Assembly: GCF_029227915.1 (NCBI RefSeq) | Contig: NC_079879.1 | Span: 8,866,001 to 8,930,000, forward strand | DNA: 64,000 nt | Direction of reading: 5' to 3' | DNA from: Hydractinia symbiolongicarpus | Taxonomy: Eukaryota > Cnidaria > Hydrozoa > Anthoathecata > Hydractiniidae | The notes under the pieces: model-generated | Told to the model about the DNA's origin: nothing | The model's input: only the letters and a program-made list of their open reading frames with translations | Databases searched by the model: none | Shown: piece after piece, positions 13,069 to 26,462 of the stretch | Layout of the letters: every line of letters starts with the position of its first letter | Numbering within the stretch: the stretch's first letter is position 1 | Translations under genes and position numbers: made by a program

Positions 13069-13778
13069 GTCATAAGAGAAAGAAACTATATGGCTATTGT
13101 GTGGCAAAGCATGGTCAGATGCTTTGTGACAATGCTTTCTGCAACATGGCTCTAGCCAACTATATTATTATCCACACTACTGTCACTCTCAGATCTGAGT
13201 AACATGCTTAGCATTTTCTTACTATTTCCAAAAAAATGACCAACATATTTGAATTTAGCACCAAGATTTATGGAAACATGCAATTTTCAAGGTAATACAT
13301 GGATTCCAGCGTGACATTTATTTACTTTCAGCGGTAAGCTCCTTGGCTCTATCTTGCCTGGCAGGAAAAAAAAGATGCTAGGATTTGGTGAAAAGAGGTC
13401 TTTTACTGTGCATTTCTTCTAACAGGGACATTGTTGGGATTATAAACTATTATCGAGTGTAGGTTGATGCCTTCTGATTTATTTGAATTAATTAAAAGTC
13501 GTAAGAATGCCTTTTGTTATATCCCAGTTATGGTCAAGTGATGGGCTATATGTTGCTAGATATTTAAAGAAATAAAAGACACAGATAACAACAAGTATTA
13601 ACTAGCTAAATGTGCTTCTTCATAAGTCATAAGTCTCTATATACTGGGGTGTTTATGTACACTAAGGTCCGTGGTCATGTTAGTAGCTGACCATATACTA
13701 TTGTGTAAATAGTGAGTCTCCAGCGACCCATAACAACTTTGTGTGAAGACATGGACTGATAATACACGTTTTCACAGT

Positions 13779-14950
13779 CAGGCCTCGTCAGGAAGAAAAA
13801 TGTCGGCGTGCGAGCTTCGCACGTCATGATACTTCTTAATAATTTTGAGGCGTGCGTTGTTCGCACGGCATAATTTTCAATGGCGTGCCATGGCGTGTGC
13901 TCATTTTTGTTCCATTTTTTTTTCGAATAATCATAGAACTCACATACAGCAACACTAATTTTGGCATGTTTTAAAAAAGCAGGTAATTTGTTGCGACGAA
14001 ACTAAAATGTGCGATGCGTTCATTATTCATTATTTTTGAAAAAAAAAGTATACAACGTAGCAACAGAACGAAGAAAAATTATAAAACATGCAAGTTACAG
14101 TCATAAAACTCTTTCAGTTAATAACTTTTTTGTAAATATTTTTTTAGATGTAAATATTTTTTATTTTTAGATTTTTAAAAAATATATATCATTAAACATT
14201 AAACTGTTTTTTATAAAAAAATCCCTCACATTATTATTGTTGCTTCGATCTTAAAACATCCCCCCCTCCCCTAAACAAAACAATAACAAGCTTTGTGACG
14301 TCCTGTTTCTATGGCGATGTTTTAAAACTATACAGATTGTTGTCTGAGTTGTAAAGCAATGCTTGTTGAAAAATATTCAGAAAGCAAAGTCATGTGGCAA
14401 TTGATCACCATAACTATAATTAGATATCATGCTGACTCTGTGCTTGCGAAAGAACAATGCTTGAAGTGACGAAAGTAGCGAAAGCATTTAAAGAAGTAAA
14501 AGACGGAAAAGTTGAACTTTAAAATTTATTTATTAATTTCAAAAGAGCAACTAAATTAAAAAAAATTAAATTGTGAATTAAAATTAATGTCTTTGTTTTT
14601 CTTTAATATAACTCGCGAGTAACATGATATATTTTTTAAAGATTTACTTGCGAGTAGTTTAATTATTGATTACTTTTATTTATTTTACTCGCACTTGCAT
14701 TGTACTCTCACTCTGAATTATTTTACTCACATTTATTTGTACTCGTACTCTCAAAGATGTGTAGCTTTACTCGCGATCGGCACTTTATATTATTCCTGTG
14801 CTCCTTCATTGAACAGAACATTATTTATTTTGGTGTGCAATTAGCGCACGCCTGAGGTATTTAGTGTTTTTTTGGCGTGCGAAGATCGCACAGGAACATT
14901 CAAACATGGCGTGTGCGCGTGCGATCGCACACCATTCCTGACGAGGCCTG
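13779..14950. mobile_element. DNA transposon with 16-bp TIRs and 6-bp target duplication
   Basis: The left end CAGGCCTCGTCAGGAA (13779-13794) is exactly inverted at 14935-14950. Both ends abut the same hexamer, CACAGT (13773-13778 and 14951-14956). The 1172-bp interior is AT-rich, with subterminal hairpins of the type GCGTGCGnnnnTCGCACG (near 13804, 13850 and 14875), and no transposase frame is visible, so it is non-autonomous. Its right-end sequence GTGCGATCGCACGCGCACACGCC (read inward) matches the left end of the element at 20726 with one change. A CAGG terminus is hAT-like, but hAT duplications are usually 8 bp. Confidence 0.85.
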
Positions 14951-16228
14951 CACAGTTATCATGATATGTAGTAATGCACGAAGTAGTGATTTTAAAAGAC
15001 AACATGATAATGATGATAAAAATCTGCACAGAGGCTACTCCTCAAAAACTAAAGAAAACAACAAAAACACGTTTTCCAGCCCATAGCAGGTGGTATTTTT
15101 GGTAAAAAGGAAAGGTTGTTTTCAGTTTTAATATTGAAGTTATGATTTCTAAATTGGTTTTAAGATGATTAGTATGGTGCAATTAGAAGTACAGACTTAA
15201 CTGTGAAAAGGTGTATTACTTTGTTCACCTAGCACTCCTATCTTTTTTCCTGCCATGAAAATGCTAAAGCAGAAAGAGCTTCCCGCTGAAAATGTAAACA
15301 AAGGAATTCATCAATACATTAACTGCCTCTATTAGTAAAGTATTATTAGTATTATTATTATTATTATTAAAATGTGGACATTTTTAAACATCTAAATAAT
15401 TAAATGAGGAAATAAACAAAATATTTCAATTTAAAACACAGAGTGATTGATCTTTAGAATGTATCGCGACTGTTGTGATCTTAAAATGTTAATCACGATT
15501 TTTCCTATCGCAAAGATCATGATAGCATCATGGATTGTGCGCTTTAAGCATGATACATGCTTACAATGTTAAGTATCTCAATTAGACTACCCTATGTACA
15601 CACCCACATATGCAGATTAGAAATATGTCTGCAAAAACGTTCCCGAATTATCAAATTCTGAGAAAAGAAATGTGAAGCTAGAGAACAATTTAAAAAGGTT
15701 TTGCAACCTTTTTCATTGTTTAAATTAATTCTTTTTTTTTTCTGAAGCCTATTTAATCACTTTGTTTTTACTTGTGGCTGCACTAATTATTGGATCTTGG
15801 TAAAAAATACCGCAATATTTTGTTCTGTTTTGTAATGTTATAACGAACATTCCAAAAGTAAAAATAACTTTAAATGAAATAATAAAAATGTTTTTTAGCC
15901 TGTTATAGATCTCTCTGGCAATGCACCTGCACACACCATGTTTTCATTTGCATATGATAATTTGCACATAAAAAATATATGTAAAATGCCTCACCTGTGC
16001 AATCTTTTCATGCCATTAGAACTAAAAGTTAGTTAAAGTATATTTCAATTATAAACTATATAAAAAATTAATTCATTGTTAAGAAATATAATTATAGTCT
16101 TGACCTATCCATTAAAGGGAACCCGAGGTATAAAATGATGTTGTACTTATATTATAGAGCTTAAAAAGTTAGCCAACAAATTTTTTAAAAAGCTCTTTTC
16201 GTTCTCAAGATATTCACATTTAACTTGG

Positions 16229-16458
16229 TTTGCAAATAAATTTTGTGGGTAAGCTTGTATAAGCCCTATATTTTTACTCACAAAATTTGATTGAAAACCG
16301 ACATGCAGATCCTAAGTTATGAGTTTGTCAGCAAAAAATTAAGAGACCTGGGACAAGCAAGCGAGTGTCATTTTGGCAAAAAAATTATGTTAATTAATTA
16401 ACCTTTATAATATCTATGCATTGATAAAGTTTGAATGCACACTTCTTAACAGGTCTAA
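16229..16458 (+). repeat. Interspersed repeat family R1, copy 1 (uninterrupted)
   Basis: It aligns closely with 54697-55080. Shared blocks include GGGTAAGCTTGTATA, TACTCACAAAATTTGATTG, GTCAGCAAAAAATTAA.AG and ACCTTTATAATATCTATGCA. Here the word ATTATGTTAATTAATTAACC runs on without interruption, giving the empty site for the 140-bp insertion in the other copy. Confidence 0.85.
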
Positions 16459-16931
16459 AATTACTGATGAAAGAAAATGTCCAAATTTGCCATTACTAAA
16501 ATATGAAATCATAATTTATGCAGCATAATTAAATCTGAAATTCTTTAACTTGAGAAAAAAATTAAATTACATTAGTAACTTAAGATTAAGTATGTATGTG
16601 ATGATTATATGTGCAGTTGTATTATTCATTGAGAGGCCCTAAAAAATTAATTTTGTCTTGATAATTTCTTTTGTTTCCATATTATTAAAACGTGTGAGTG
16701 GCCTTGTATTTCTCCTTGATGTTTATAATTCTTTGGAAAAAAGACTTGTATTTACTCCACAGCAGTCTGTGGTACACACAATTATTATTACTAATGTAAA
16801 TTCTGCATTGACCAAGGAACCATTTAAATGCTTAGTATTTTTGAGTTCTTACTTTTTATGATGGAATTACTATGTAATTTTCTGATTACAGAGAAGTACA
16901 GTGGTTTTTTAAAGTTCTGTAATATTTTGCT

Positions 16932-17142
16932 GTCATCATCATTCTCGGCTTAACGTCCGTTTTCCATGCTAGCATGGGTTGGACGGGGTATATTGATGAC
17001 CCTCTTCCAATCTGATCTAGACTGTGTTAGATCTAAACTCAACTTCCTCTGTATCAAGTCTGTCCTTTTAACCTCCTGCCAAGTCTTTCTCGGTCTGCCT
17101 CTGGGCTTTGCCCCAGGAACTATCAAGTCTCTACACTTTCTT
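16932..17142 (-). mobile_element. LINE 3' end, same family as 8798-9287
   Basis: This is a reverse-complement copy of the last ~210 bp of the upstream LINE: GAAAGTGTAGAGACTTGATA, a stretch equivalent to RPRKTWQEV, then the CCCATGCTAGCATGG...GTTAAGCCGAGA tail and (ATG)n. It is 5'-truncated, as is usual for target-primed LINE insertions. Confidence 0.85.
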
Positions 17143-17245
17143 ACCCAATTATCCAGCTGTGATGTACTTTTTATGATTACTATTAAGTGGTAAATATAGA
17201 CAGGTTTGACTGTAGCTTTCTTTTTGTCGTTTAGAAAAAATAAAA

Positions 17246-20200
17246 ATGAAATACTTGATACTTGATGTCACATTTTTTGCATCAGTGTTCAAGTATGTGT
17301 TACTTATTACATTGGAAGATGATCCAAGTTTGTGGCCTGGTCATATGGAGCCATTTGCAGCTAAGCAAAAGCATGTCGAAGTTGAGGTTTTAAACGAATG
17401 GCCCTCTCCCATTGGTATGAAAGATTCTGTACATTTATCTAAATAGACAATCACATTTCATTGTATTACAGCAAACTTCCTAGAGTATAAACAAAAATAT
17501 ATTTGTTATTACCCAGGAATGTGCAGTGTGAGTAAGGAATATTTTACACTTCTCAAATTTCCGATGCGCTTATGGTTTTAGCTTTTTTCTTTTTGTTTAG
17601 CTTTTGCCTAAGCTTTCCAATTGCTTTGTTCTGTGGAGGATTTAAAATATTACATCTGAATCAACACCTTAGAAGTAACACAAAAAAGCATTTCATCCCT
17701 ATTATATACTTCTTTCCCTAAGCAACTTAACAATGACTTTTTAATTACTTTCTTGGTCAACCAACTTTAATTCTTTGTATTACCTTCTTTGTAGTACGTC
17801 AGTCTTACAATTATGTAACCATAACACCTGAACTCCAATCTTCAAGAATAACATTATTCTTGATAAACTGATTGGCTAAACGCCTGATAAGCTTACCTCC
17901 AGTATCTTCTAAAGTCTCATACATTTCTGGTACAATACCAGACATGCAGCTTTATAATTCATAAATTTTAATTGCTCCCTAGCAGAATCACAATGACTGT
18001 TTTTCTTGTCTGTGCTGTCAAGGTATAACCACTCAATTGACAGCAGCATCATACCATTAGCAGGTATATATCCCTATGTCTTTTCAGCACCTTTGTCGTT
18101 CAGATGGTCTCCTAAATGTATCTAAGAGTACAAATTACATTGAGAAAATAATTTTAAAATTGTGGCAAATGTATTTGTAAGCTTAAGTGCAGAAATGTTT
18201 TTATCTAATCTTTTGTAGATTTCTTTGAAAACTTTTTGGATAAAAGTAGACCAGCTCTGTTTAAAGGTTTGGCAAAACGGTCACCTGCTTATAAACTTTG
18301 GGATGATGAATATTTGGCTAATCATCCAGGTTCAGATAAAGAGATGGTTTACTGTGAACCTGAAAAGAAAGAAAATAGAACAAAGGAGGGGAAAGAAGTT
18401 ACATTAAAGGAGTTTATTAGTATATATCATAATGAGTCAATCTACATGGTTAACGGTGTACCCCAGAATGTACAGTGAGTAGAGCAGTTGTTATATTTAT
18501 TAAGTACACTAAATGTGTTTTTTTTTAAAAAAGCCTTAGTTTTCTTTAAAAATGCATGCCTGGAAGATGACAAAGAGGTTGTATACTTGTTATTGTTATT
18601 TCTGAGCAACAAATATTTTTAGTCCATTATTTATGACTTAAACATATGGACTTTAGATTATAGGCAGTGTATCACTCAAATATGTGTTAAATACAGCATA
18701 TTACTGTACATAACACTAATTTGACCATAACAGTCAGAAGAATTAATGATGTACCTCAGGTCATCCATAAATAATTTTAACCAAGTTAATGTTTGGTGCA
18801 AAAAATTTTCAAGTATAGGCTAAAGTTTTTTTTTTTTTTTTTTTTTGAGGTTGATCAAAGCAAGTTGTTTGCCGAACAACCCCAATTTTGTTTCGGATTG
18901 TTAGTTATGGCAAGCAAGTAATTATTTCAAGAATATTTTTGGTACCTGTGTGGCTATCTAAAAAAAACCTATTGCATAATACATATTTCCAACTGACTGA
19001 ATCAGCAATAAAACTGAAAAACAAGTTCTGACAATCAAGAATTTTTTAATGAAACCTTAATGAATTTTTTAGGAAAGATGTTTTAATGCCACCACCTTTG
19101 CGGTGTGAAGAGACCAGAAAGTATATGCTTGATGCTGTAAGCAGCCTATTATTAACCCTTCAATTTTTACTTTATTTATTTTTATTTGAATGTTATTAAC
19201 AGTCATCTTTCTTTTAAGGTCACTTGGTTTAGTTCTGGAGGGACAAAATCAGTTGTTCATGCTGATGACCTTGACAATGTAAACTGTTTATTTCGTGGAT
19301 CAAAAAAACTCATTTTTGTGGAACCGAAGTATAGAAAACATATACCCATTGACACCAATGCCGGGTATTCATCTCTGGATGTGGAAAAAGTAGATTTTAC
19401 AAAATATCCATCATTGCGAGAAGTTGAACAGTATGTTGTTGCTGATATGGTGGAGGGTGATTGTTTGTTTATTCCATACAGATGGTAAGTTTGAATATAT
19501 AAAAACGAAAGCATACTGGTAAAAAATGTTTAGTGATCGTGTTAAATCCTAAGGTATTACGCAAAAAACAAAAACAATTTATCTACAAGTTTGAAAAGGG
19601 TGCTACAATTTTGTACCTTACAATGGACCCATGGCAGGTAATTAAATTAAAAAAATATGTAATTTATGGTATAAAAAAAGTTATTTTACACTTGTGAAAT
19701 ATACGTCATGTGTTTTTCAATGGTTTATTTTCAAAAACATGTTCTGTCAAAACTCCCTACCCTTCCAATTTATACTAGTGTTAAGACTCTAAAAGCATTA
19801 GTAAAATATTTATGATTAGATATACTTGTTTTATGCATTAGTTCACTGAAAGATATGCTTGCATTTTGATTGTATTTAAAAGACATGGACATTATTAGAA
19901 CATATAGTCAATTTTTTCAGCTAAAGAAATAAGCAATTTTTTGCGTACGTAAAGCATAGAAAATACAAGGTTTTAAACACAGTTGAGTTTACATTATCAC
20001 CAATGACATAGAAAATAGCAATGGTGTAAGCATGTGTAATTAGGAAAAGAAAACCAATAAAAAAAATAACAAGAAGGATTTAAAAAATCCAAAGCTGCGA
20101 TTAATAAACCAATGGTTCAATATTTTTGTTTATACAAACAAATATGTTGTGGAATAGTTCGGGTTATGCAAATAATACTCGTGAACTGCATTAAAATATA

Positions 20201-23200
20201 ATCTGTTTTAAAAAATCACATAATAAGCGATTTGTTGTTTTTACTTTGTTTTTTCACATATTGATTCGTCAATTTTGAAAAAGTACTTGTGAATTGTGAA
20301 CCCCTATTGTGAACCTTTGATATAAATTGAAAAAGGCTTAGAATTTTTGGCTAGAGAATATTTTTTGTATTGTCGATGCCGATATGTCACATCAAGAGAC
20401 AAAATGCTTTGATTGAAATAAGTTTTTACTTCTTCGTAGGATACATCAAGTGAATTCAGTTGCTAATGAGAAAGGACAAAATGTGGCAGTAAACATCTGG
20501 TTCAAGCATACACGAAATCATCGCCCACAAAAGTGCGACATTCCTGAGGATGAAGCAACTATAGATAAATACAAATTTAAAGACTTGGAAAAATTGAAAG
20601 CTCAAAAGAGCGATAACAAATTGGACCTAGAAGAGACTGTAAAAGAAGAGGAAGAAAACATGGATTCATCTAGTTTGGCGTAAGAGTTCTTTTTTTGTCC
20701 TTTTTTAAAAAAAATATGGTTATTCCAGGCGATTCCTTGAGACGAGTGCGATCGCACGCGCACTCGCCCGCACACTGGTAAAAGAAATTACGAGTGCTTT
20801 TTATCGCACTCGTAATTTTTTTCTTTTTCTAAAATATTATAGAATGATGAAAAGGGCTATTAAACCTAAAGTAAAAATTCTGTTTTTTTATGTATTTTTT
20901 TAGCATAAAAATAAACAACATAATATTTATCACGGGTTGGCTGTAACAGCGATGTACGGAACAATATTTTCTAATGTTTATAGAATTTTGTTATCTATTT
21001 ATATCTCAGCAATCACAGTGTGCATGATAAAATGAATGGCGGGAATAAAGAGGAGATAGTTGCTTGTATCTAATTAATTGTATTTTATATTTATTTTTGA
21101 TATTCTCTGTGGCCACCTGTTGCTTGAAGGTAGCGAACATAAAAAAAGAAAATTATCATCTATACTATCAATATTTTCAACAGGAATTAATAATTAAGTC
21201 CTGGGCACTAGGTTGTGAAATACATGTCAATTAACCCTAAAAATGATACCTGCTATATTGCTCTATTACCAGAAGCAAATCATTTCAGTGTGCTCAATGT
21301 GATTGCAAAGATATAAATAGATTAGAATTACATTCAACACAAAAGAAAAATGATCTCTAGCATTGTGTTTCAGAGAGAGCTCATAACATTAGCAAGCAAT
21401 AGAAAGTTAAAGCAATTTCACAACATTTTTTTGAATAGCAGAAAAAAAGATGTTGTCCAATAATTGAAATGTATTTTTATATTTTCACCACCAGGTGGCT
21501 GAAGAAAACACCTTCTTGGTGGCCCACAAGTATAATTGTTCGTACACAAGAAGAGTATGACGTGAATATTCATCTTTATGCCCTTCAAAAATAAATATTA
21601 AAAAAAAATTGTTTAATTCATACACAATGAGAGTGCACAACTCAAAATTTTCCTTTTAAATTTCTTTTGATCATTTATTTCTTGCAAGACTTCATTTCTA
21701 TACAGCTTAAATAACATATAACGTTGTGGTAAACAAAAAAAGTTAAGTGTGAATCACACTTGCAGATATTCACATTGCACTTGTAAATTTTGCTTACGAG
21801 TGCAATTTTTCACACACCATAGCACTCATAATTTTTTTAACAGGGTGCTTTTTGTAGCTCTGGCATAGTTTTATTCAAGAAATGGCCTGTTATTCATAAC
21901 CTGGATAGCACACACAGTTCATCACAACATTATATTGATCCTGACAAAATCTTTGCTTTCTTTTCTATAAAGAACTAACTTTAAGGAGAATTTTACACTT
22001 TCCATAAACCTGCTTAATGTGAGAAATCTACAGGTTTGCCTGTCCTTTTTATACAGCATCGGGTGCGTCTCGCTACTTGCGTAGCTAGGCTACCATTTTG
22101 AGTGACAGACAGACAGACAGACAGACGGACAGAGATATACAGGCATTCTAATATAGATATTTTATACAAATTATCTTTGTTATTGTTTGTAAATTAGGGC
22201 CACATATGAAGGGTACCTTGAGTTGACGCAAAAGAAGCGTGCTAATTTCAAGACATTTTATGCCATTTTAAAAAAGGTAAGTTTTCTTTTCATTTATTTC
22301 TGCGTTGTTGTATTTACTTGATAAAATAATATTCTATCATATTGTTAGGATCCGAATTTAAGTCCCAAAGACTTAACAGAAGTTGATTTACCTGCAGCAT
22401 TTGAAAAGTTGGCAAAAGAGGTACGTTTATTGTTCTTTTTGATACAATTCAGTGAGCGGAATAAATCTATTATTGCGGTGTCATGTAAACACGATTTGCA
22501 TAAAATTAACTGTTGTGCATGCATAAAAGCTTTGTACTAAGTTATAAAAATTGTACAGTTCCTATATCTGTAATGTGAAAAACTCCAGTAAATAGTTCCT
22601 GAGGTATACCTTAGCAAGTTGGACTTTCAAGAAATTTTAAATGATATATCCATTTTAACTTAGAGTTACACCAGATATAGCTATTTGAATTTTTTGTTTT
22701 TCTTGCTGTCTCGACCACCATTACAAATTTCTATTTCATTAAAAATTTTCAAACCAGCCCCAGTCTTTTTTCGAGGCGCGGGACCATATCACATACTTTT
22801 AAGTACAGCTTCAATTATTACTGACTGATATAGCTAGAACAGATGCCTTCTCTACACAAAGTAAAACAAAAGGTCTTTACAAATGATTTTTTAAAAAATA
22901 AAACTATTTCTGCATATAAACTAAAAAAAGAAGAAAACCTGTTCGTTTGAACACACAATCCAATCCTAATAAATCAATTAGAACATGGTTAAAATCTGCC
23001 TATGCAAGAAAGTGGGACGGCTGAAACACTCACAACTGCCAGAAGGCTATTCTGACTTTCTGTCAGTTGAAACAAGAAAGTTTTCAACTATCTACGCTTT
23101 TGTGGAAATGTTCTGTTATAAGGGGTAGCAGCAGTACTTGCATATAGAGGGTCATGTCGATTAAAAAAACACTGTATATAATGAACTTTTACTATAAAAA

Positions 23201-26200
23201 AGTATCAGTAATATATTTTATTTATTTTATTTTAATAAATTGTTTTCAAAAGACATGAATAACAAAAGAGTACACAATTAACTATATACAGGCCATTCCT
23301 TGAGACGAGTGCAATCGCACGTGCATTCGCCCTCACACTCGTAAAAAAATTTACAAGTGCTTTTTATCACACTTGTGAATTTTTCTTTTTCTAAAATATT
23401 ATAAGCTATAAAAAAGGCTATTATGCTGATTACATAACATTCATTTCTTCGTGATTGATTTATTTAAAATGTATAGAGAACATCTTTTATTACTCCATTT
23501 TATAACTTCATGGTTTTTAACGGGGGTGCGGATAAGTTGCAAACACTCACATATGTAAGGGCGAGCTCCGGCAACTTTTCAAATAAAATTGGCAGTTGTC
23601 CGAACACGCCCAAACTCGCACAGAGCATTCCTGAAATGCAACACCTTGTAACATAAACATGGCAGACAACAGTTGAAAGCATGTGCTTGAAGAGAAAGGA
23701 GTTAAGTTATTTATTAAGTAAATCTTATTAAGAACCATCAAAAACAGTTAGTTCATTTTAATTTTTATACTTTTTTAAATAATTTGTGGTGAATCATTGA
23801 GTGTTTTTGTGGTGAATCTCTTTTTTTGTTTAGGCATTGTTCAGTTCTATGTGGGTTTTTTTAGGCGAATACCTGAATTTTTTTCACAACGCCGAACTCA
23901 CCAGAAAACGCCCGCACTTTTCACGGTGTATATGGCTTATCGGCACCCTCGTGGTTTTTATTCCATAAAATGACTTTGCAAAAATGCAGTTAAACAAAGT
24001 GGAAATTGTTCCCGTTTAAAAAAAAAAATGAATTAGCTAAAATGTCCTAATTTCGTGATTTACGTCTTAATTCTGCGGTATGTTTTTTTTCCAATGTGAG
24101 ATACGCTAGGCTCTACATGTACATACTAAATAATTTCAGAGCTCCTACACAGCTTCTTTCTCTTCGATTTGAAAAATCTCAACCACATAACAAATGCAAA
24201 TTCTGGACTTCATTGGCGATAAATTTGTGATGTAACCAATGATGTTGTGTCTATAATAAAGTAAAACCTTGTGTTTACAATAATATTTGATTGATGTCAA
24301 TACTTTTGGGGTGAAGAATCATCTGAAATGACAAATTTCAAGATGATCGTATCATCATAATGGAGATACAAAATCATTAGCAACACTGGTAAAAACTTTA
24401 GAAATAGAATAAAATGGAATAAAAAATAGAATCAAAGTCTGCAGAATGAATTTCCAAAATGCACCTAATTTAGCTATAGCTAGCAATAAGTTCATTATAA
24501 TTGACGCAATCAATATGTTTTACGCTCCAAAATGATATTAAATCAATGTAAAACCATAGTTAAAAGACTAAGATAAGGACTAAATACATACATTAAAATC
24601 CGCGACAAGTAACCATCCAACATCCAACACATGTGGGATAAGACTCATAATGGCAGAAAAAAATCAGTTAAACTTTTTTTATAGAAAGCGAAATATGCGC
24701 CTTTTGCACAAAAATGAATAAACGACACGCCATTAAACAAGTTTTCGATCCTGAGGTTTCTAAAAACACTATCCACCTAAGGTGTGAGTCCGTAACTTGT
24801 ACAGGAATATGAAATACGTTTATCTTCAGCTATACTTAACTACACTACAATAAATACAACATTATGAGCACTAGATTTTAAGACAGAATCAATGTCAACC
24901 CGCATTATAAATAAAAATTTTTACCCCCTCGGCTAGTTTCTCATGTAATCTCGCACATGAATATGCTCAGCGTAAAATATTCACCAATGTGTTCATTTTT
25001 TATTCCGAGATGAAGAAAGGCTAAACCAAACACACATTCCTGCGGATTGTGTGAATTAAATGTGCATGATTTGTATTTCAAAGGAGTTTATTTGAGACAT
25101 GCGTCTTGTGAAATATACTGATTGTTCAACATGCCGCATATTGGAACAAAGTTACAGATGAGGAAGCTGAATCAACCCCATCTCCTCACCCAAAAGCACA
25201 AATAGGGTGTACAGGCCAGTTGCAACTTTTTCAATATTATGTAACAGTGTCACAGGCCACACAAAAAGACTCGTTAAAAGCCAGTGTTTCAATTTAAAAA
25301 CATACTACGTTGTATACTGTCTCATTCGAAAGAGAAAATATGTCAAGAGTCAAGGTATAATATTGTCTCTTAAAGGATTGTGATGTTGTTTATGTCAGTG
25401 AAGCAAAACGGATGCTGAAACAATGTGTGCAAGAACACAAAAGCTGTACATGATCTTTTTATTTCAGCTGTTTAACACTCTGGATATTACTCAAAATGGA
25501 ATAGTCAATGTGAATGATTTTGATATGGCTGAAGAAGAAGAAAACAGAGATGTAAAGATCTTTTTTGACACGCTTTTTGTTTTTCAGACATGTTTTCCTG
25601 AAATTTTCTATTATATATAGTGTTTTGCTTTTCTTTCATATTCCTGCAGGATTACATTGTTAATCTCTGTTGTAGTTTAATTAAACAAAACATTCAAAGC
25701 AGTTAATTACAGAATTCATAAAATTATACACCAGTCTTACATGTAAGATCATCAAAGAGGCAAACATATTTGTTCCAATTCGAACTAAATGATGGAATGA
25801 CCAGAGAGGCAAAAATATAAAAAAATACGAATATTGTACAAATACAGTGACATCCTTTTAAATTTATGTCTGCACTTTACTTTGAATGAAATTAAAAAGG
25901 CTCAGTGTTTTACAAATTTCGCTTATATTTGCAGAGTTTTGATGAAGCGTTGGACGAGCACCACTCTAAACTAAAGACATTTTTAAAAGAATTTTTTACT
26001 GGCAAAGATGAAGGTAAGTTAGGAGATTCCTGTTAGTAAGAATAAGAGATTTTAGACTTAAAAACATATGAACGTCATTATCATCGAAAGCATTGCTGTC
26101 AAATTGTTGAAACCTAATTTTTTTGCAGAAATCAATCTACCGTAATAGTCATAACTCTATTGATTATTAAAATTTTCAATGTATCAAATCTGCCATGTTT

Positions 26201-26462
26201 TTTGTGATTTTTTTTAAACTAGTTAAGAATTTTGTTCGACTATTTCATGCTTTATCTATTATTTCTTTGTTTCTACTTTTTTGTTATTTTTGTACAGTAA
26301 ATGCAAATACGATTTTAATTTGGATAGTGGGTTGTAGAAAACATTGAAAACCAAAACGCTAAAACTTTGTTGTATAATTTCTACTTCTTTCTCAAAGCTT
26401 TATTTTTTATAATTTTAGCAAATGGAGATTCTGAGAAATCAAGACCAGAAGATGAATTGTAG
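17246..26462 (+). CDS. ER-luminal JmjC (cupin_8) protein with EF-hand loop, paralogue 1
   Basis: Ten exons join in phase: 17246-17414, 18219-18474, 19073-19136, 19219-19484, 20440-20679, 22198-22276, 22349-22420, 25468-25551, 25935-26013, 26419-26462 (450 residues). A hydrophobic N-terminus (about 1-26, signal-peptide-like) is followed by the motif DPSLWPGHMEPF shared by all three paralogues. The JmjC fold has the HxD iron ligands at H177/D179, a 2-oxoglutarate lysine at K192 (15 after the His, as in FIH and KDM8) and the distal H254 (WIHQVN). A helical C-terminal part holds an EF-hand-like loop (DITQNGIVNVND), and the protein ends in PEDEL, a KDEL-like tail. The sequon NRT supports luminal location. 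Predicted role: Fe(II)/2-oxoglutarate hydroxylase of the ER; the substrate is unknown. The 3-kb intron 7 and intron 5 carry transposons. Confidence 0.9.
20726..21889. mobile_element. DNA transposon in intron 5, CAGGC ends, 6-bp target duplication
   Basis: It starts CAGGCGATTCCTTGAG and ends in TTCAAGAAATGGCCTG, an imperfect inverted repeat, flanked on both sides by TTATTC (20720-20725 and 21890-21895). It is 1164 bp, almost the size of the element at 13779. Subterminal GTGCGATCGCACGCGCAC and repeated ACGAGTGC/GCACTCGT words occur at both ends. No transposase frame is visible. It is the same superfamily as the 13.8-kb element, judged by ends, duplication length and subterminal motif. Confidence 0.8.
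22104..22133. repeat. (GACA)n microsatellite
   Basis: Six or more GACA/GACG units lie in intron 5 of JmjC paralogue 1. The complementary type, (CTGT)n, recurs at 35287-35326 in paralogue 3. Confidence 0.8.
23289..23420. mobile_element. Left end of a third CAGGCC element
   Basis: CAGGCCATTCCTTGAGACGA and the following ~120 bp (ACGAGTGC-type arms, TTTCTTTTTCTAAAATATTATA) match the left end of the 20726 element at about 85 percent by eye. I could not find a matching right end before the gene's next exon, so it is truncated or its other end has diverged. Confidence 0.65.

Larger units (their letters stand above)
12527..17245. other. Intergenic, divergent promoters and transposons
   Basis: This lies between the start of hnRNP Q/R (minus) and the first JmjC gene (plus), so both promoters should be in it. 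I see no recognised gene. It contains a 12-bp-arm palindrome, a 1.17-kb DNA transposon, one copy of a shared repeat, a (TTA)n tract near 15350 and a LINE 3' end. An AG at 17232-17233 after a T-rich run, just before the JmjC start codon, suggests a 5' UTR intron. Confidence 0.45.

Noticed and set aside
16966-17193. 75-codon frame on the plus strand
   Set aside because: It is the antisense of the LINE 3' end at 16932-17142.
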